Program-made: the position numbers and the translations under genes
NCBI RefSeq assembly: GCF_000247695.1
Contig: NW_004624732.1
Coordinates: 20,303,550 to 20,367,549 of the forward strand
Reading direction: 5' to 3'
Length of the DNA stretch: 64,000 bases
Origin: Heterocephalus glaber
Lineage: Eukaryota; Chordata; Mammalia; Rodentia; Bathyergidae
Shown: positions 61,321 to 64,000 of the stretch, piece by piece
How positions within the stretch are numbered: the first letter of the stretch is position 1
Layout: every line of letters starts with the position of its first letter
The notes under the pieces: generated by a model
Seen by the model: the letters and a program-made list of their open reading frames with translations, nothing else
Told to the model about the DNA's origin: nothing
Database searches by the model: none

Positions 61321-61998
61321 TCTCTCCACTGCTTCCTCTAGGAAAAAATTGTGTTCTCATTCTTCCTCATCCCTCACGTTGTGATAATTGCTCCTCACCA
61401 TACAAACATGTAAGCTGCATTGCTTAGTCAGAATGGAGAGTGCCAGAAAAGAATGAGATGAATTGGAAGGCAAAGAGTTGTGGCAAAGGACTGTGGGACA
61501 AATACAGTCGGGATAACAGGATACAGAATGAGAATGCAAATTTCATCTCTGTAGGTTAACCAGTCCAGAAAGACAGCACTATGCCCTTGTATGATTATAC
61601 ACAAGATGCAGTGCATGAATGGTCTCTTGATTACCCACATGAGACCTTTGAACAAAATAACCAGGAAGCAAGGTGATTCCAGGGGTCTGATTCTCAAACC
61701 AGGACTCATCTCTATGTATTACTAAAGCCGTGAAATATAAGTCCTTTGCTGTTAGGAGATTTCTTAATATTAATGAATAAAAATAGTTTTCAGATTTGGG
61801 AGTTGTTCAATTCTGACCTTTAATTTGTATCCATATTTTGTGATATTACTTCTTTACAAAAATGTTGTCTTAATGTGTTTATGTTATATGTTTCTGATAA
61901 TGGATAGTTACTGTATTTTTATTTAATATCCAAAGCTAAATGACAAGTAGAAGTAAATATTTTACTAGACTGGTATTTCCTTAAAAATAAAGACTGGA

Positions 61999-62208
61999 AG
62001 GTGTGTGTAGAGGCTTACATCTGTAATCCCAGCTGCTAGAGAGTCCTAGGAATGAGGACTGTGGGTATAAGGCCAGCCTGGACACCTGAGTGAGACCCTG
62101 TCTCAAATGAAGACAGGAGAAGGGCTGGAGATGTAGCACAGTGGTAAAGCACTTGCCTGGCATATGTAAAGCCATGACTTCCACTCCCAGAACTCCCCCC
62201 AAAAGAAG
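61999..62208 (+). mobile_element. B1-ID fused SINE
   Basis: The left half is 7SL-like ('cttacatctgtaatcccagctgctag', 'aaggccagcctgga', 'gagaccctgtctcaaatg'). The right half from about 62115 is ID-like (GGGCTGGAGATGTAGCACAGTGG to CACTCCCAGAAC). Such 7SL+tRNA fusions are a hallmark of rodent genomes. Confidence 0.8.
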
Positions 62209-64000
62209 AAGCCTGACATATTCAACATTTAAATGATTAGCACAAGCTCAGTGCCCAACACAATGCAAATGTTCAACCTACAGTTATTACCTGAATGACA
62301 GAATTTATACAAAAGAGTGCACCTTGCCCAACCAACACTTAGTTTGAAATGCTTATATTTCTCACCTCTGTATAAACAAATCTCCATACAACTCAAATTT
62401 AACTCCAGATTCCAAGGTGCACCCTGATCTCTCCATTTTTACAATTCAATACACAAATGTCAATTGGCTGATATTTAATATGCAATTGTTTGAAGAAGCC
62501 TTATAACATGTTAGTGATTACTGTCAGGGAACTGGGGAATGACTGACAAGAGTGCTTATCCCAGTTGTACAGCTATGTAGTGATATGATCTTAAGCTATG
62601 CAGTGATATGATATGGACATCAATGAATGGGTTTAGAGGTAATATGGACTATTTCATGATTCATATTATATATATTAAATTTTATACAAAATTTTTATGT
62701 TTAAAAAGTTTAAAACAGTGACTGAATGTGAGCTTTCAAAACTGGAAACTTGAAGAAAAAATATCCCCATAAACACTCCATAAATATATGGGAGTTGGCT
62801 TCTTATAATGCTTGAATTTCAAAGGAGCTAAAGTAAATGTCTGTTGTACTCTTTGGAGCATGTAAAAAACTATCACAGATGTCTTTATGAGTTGATCACG
62901 CAGTCAGGGACTTTGATCTCTGAACCCTGGACTTGGGTCTGAAGGACATCCTGCTCTGAACAGGTTTATTCAGTCCAGAATCTGGCTTTACTTCAGTTCT
63001 GTGTACTGGGGACTGACTGCCTAAACATTGTCCCTCAGTTCAAAGGCACAGAACTCGTGTAAGGAAAAGTGACCTGCATGCTCTATTGATGTCTTATGTA
63101 GTTCCTACGCTAGTCGCCCGTCACGTAATTCTTTTGCTCTTTGATTCTCCACCTGCTCTTGTGGGCTCTGGATGTTGTAATTCTATAGAAGGCAGATTGC
63201 CACAGGCAATCTGAACAAGATGTGTAAGAAGTAGAAAGGGGAATCTTTCTAACTCCCTTATAGATTAAAAGAAGAAATCTCTTTCCCACCTCCTAGCTGA
63301 GGAAAACAATCAATATTCTACCTTAAAGTAGGCTAAGGAGAAGTACCTTGTTAAATTTCACCATAGAACTGACTCTGCCCATATCAGATGTATACTTAGA
63401 TAATGTGCATTATTGGGTCATTTAAGAGTGTCACTTGAAAAGAACACCAACGTACTGTTTGGTAAGTGGTTTATATTTAATATAATTCATTGTCAATTTT
63501 ATGAGTTAATCTTATATGTCTGTGGGCTCTTACTGTTACCTTGCCCATATTCACAATGGAAGCCAAAACGATCCTTAGGAATGCCTCAGAATAAAGGCCT
63601 ACAAGGTTTGGTTTTCGACCTTGCACAAATCTTTATTCTAACGTCTCTTCTGCTAATTGCTAAAATATATTTGTTCCTTTTTTTCCAGTCTCCCATGAAA
63701 TGTGAGATTACAGACTGAAATTTGCTATGTCTTTCCATCTTTGTTATTTGATAATAAATACTAACAGTTAATTCCTCCTGTAGGAGGCAAGGATAGAATC
63801 CACCCTAGAGTGGGAAGCTGAAGTCCTAACTTCAAGAGACAGGAGGGGCATTCTGTACTAAAGTAGTTGGCATTCAACAAATCTTTGGATTGTCCTGACA
63901 TAGCCAAACAACTGAAAGTCAACAAGATTTCCCTTAACAAGACATGATAATGTCCAAAATCATATAATTTTTTCCCTATAAACATATGACTTCTCCAAAA

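Larger units (their letters stand above)
56555..64000 (-). other. CNTNAP5: 5'-side intron of the CNTNAP5-like gene (partial)
   Basis: This is a phase 1 intron ending at 56555 with a strong CTCTCAG acceptor and running off the right edge. It holds MIR, L1M, ID and B1-ID copies. I see nothing assignable in 56700-57080, 57240-58380, 58810-59430, 60200-61200 and 62210-64000. Confidence 0.8.

Noticed and set aside
1..64000. CRISPR array, prophage, operon or bacterial genes
   Set aside because: There are no regular spaced repeats and no dense long ORFs. Splice sites and SINEs show vertebrate DNA.

Overview
The window is vertebrate nuclear DNA from the interior of one very large gene. Three short exons on the minus strand encode neighbouring pieces of laminin G domains. 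Everything else is intron with several generations of interspersed repeats. The SINEs are ID-type (tRNA-Ala-like) elements, B1/7SL-like monomers and a B1+ID fused element. This combination points to a rodent, probably not mouse or rat; I cannot name the species.

Host gene: read 5'->3' on the minus strand, the exons lie at 56554-56370 (185 bp), 40008-39865 (144 bp) and 14225-13961 (265 bp). All have AG/GT junctions and compatible phases: both internal introns are phase 0, and the two outer ones are phase 1. Their translations join without a gap into about 197 residues, from the middle of one laminin G domain into the next. The protein is a contactin-associated protein-like (neurexin superfamily, Caspr) adhesion receptor. 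From memory of the family it matches CNTNAP5 best. Mouse and rat carry several Cntnap5 paralogues, so the exact orthologue is left open. The internal introns are about 16.4 kb and 25.6 kb, and the first and last exons of the gene are outside the window.

Layout: 1-13960 is the intron 3' of the last exon seen, with MIR, L1, L2 and MaLR LTR remnants and one possible solo ERV LTR near 3.9-4.3 kb. 14226-39864 is a large intron with MaLR/LTR pieces, a two-unit L1 3' end bounded by a 16-bp target-site duplication, an old L1M/HAL1-like body, and young ID and B1 insertions. 40009-56369 is an intron with AT-rich sequence, ID, L2 and MaLR copies, and a Tigger-like DNA transposon that still has terminal inverted repeats. 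56555-64000 is the intron 5' of the first exon seen, with MIR, L1M, nested ID copies and a B1-ID SINE.

I saw no promoter, CpG-island gene start, rRNA, functional tRNA, CRISPR array or prokaryotic gene. I also saw no credible new biological system. The items worth a second look are the dimeric G-rich L1 tail, the Tigger-like element, the possible solo LTR, a CpG-rich patch in AT-rich intron, and a non-consensus splice donor. Repeat family names come from pattern recognition without a library search, and most repeat borders are approximate.
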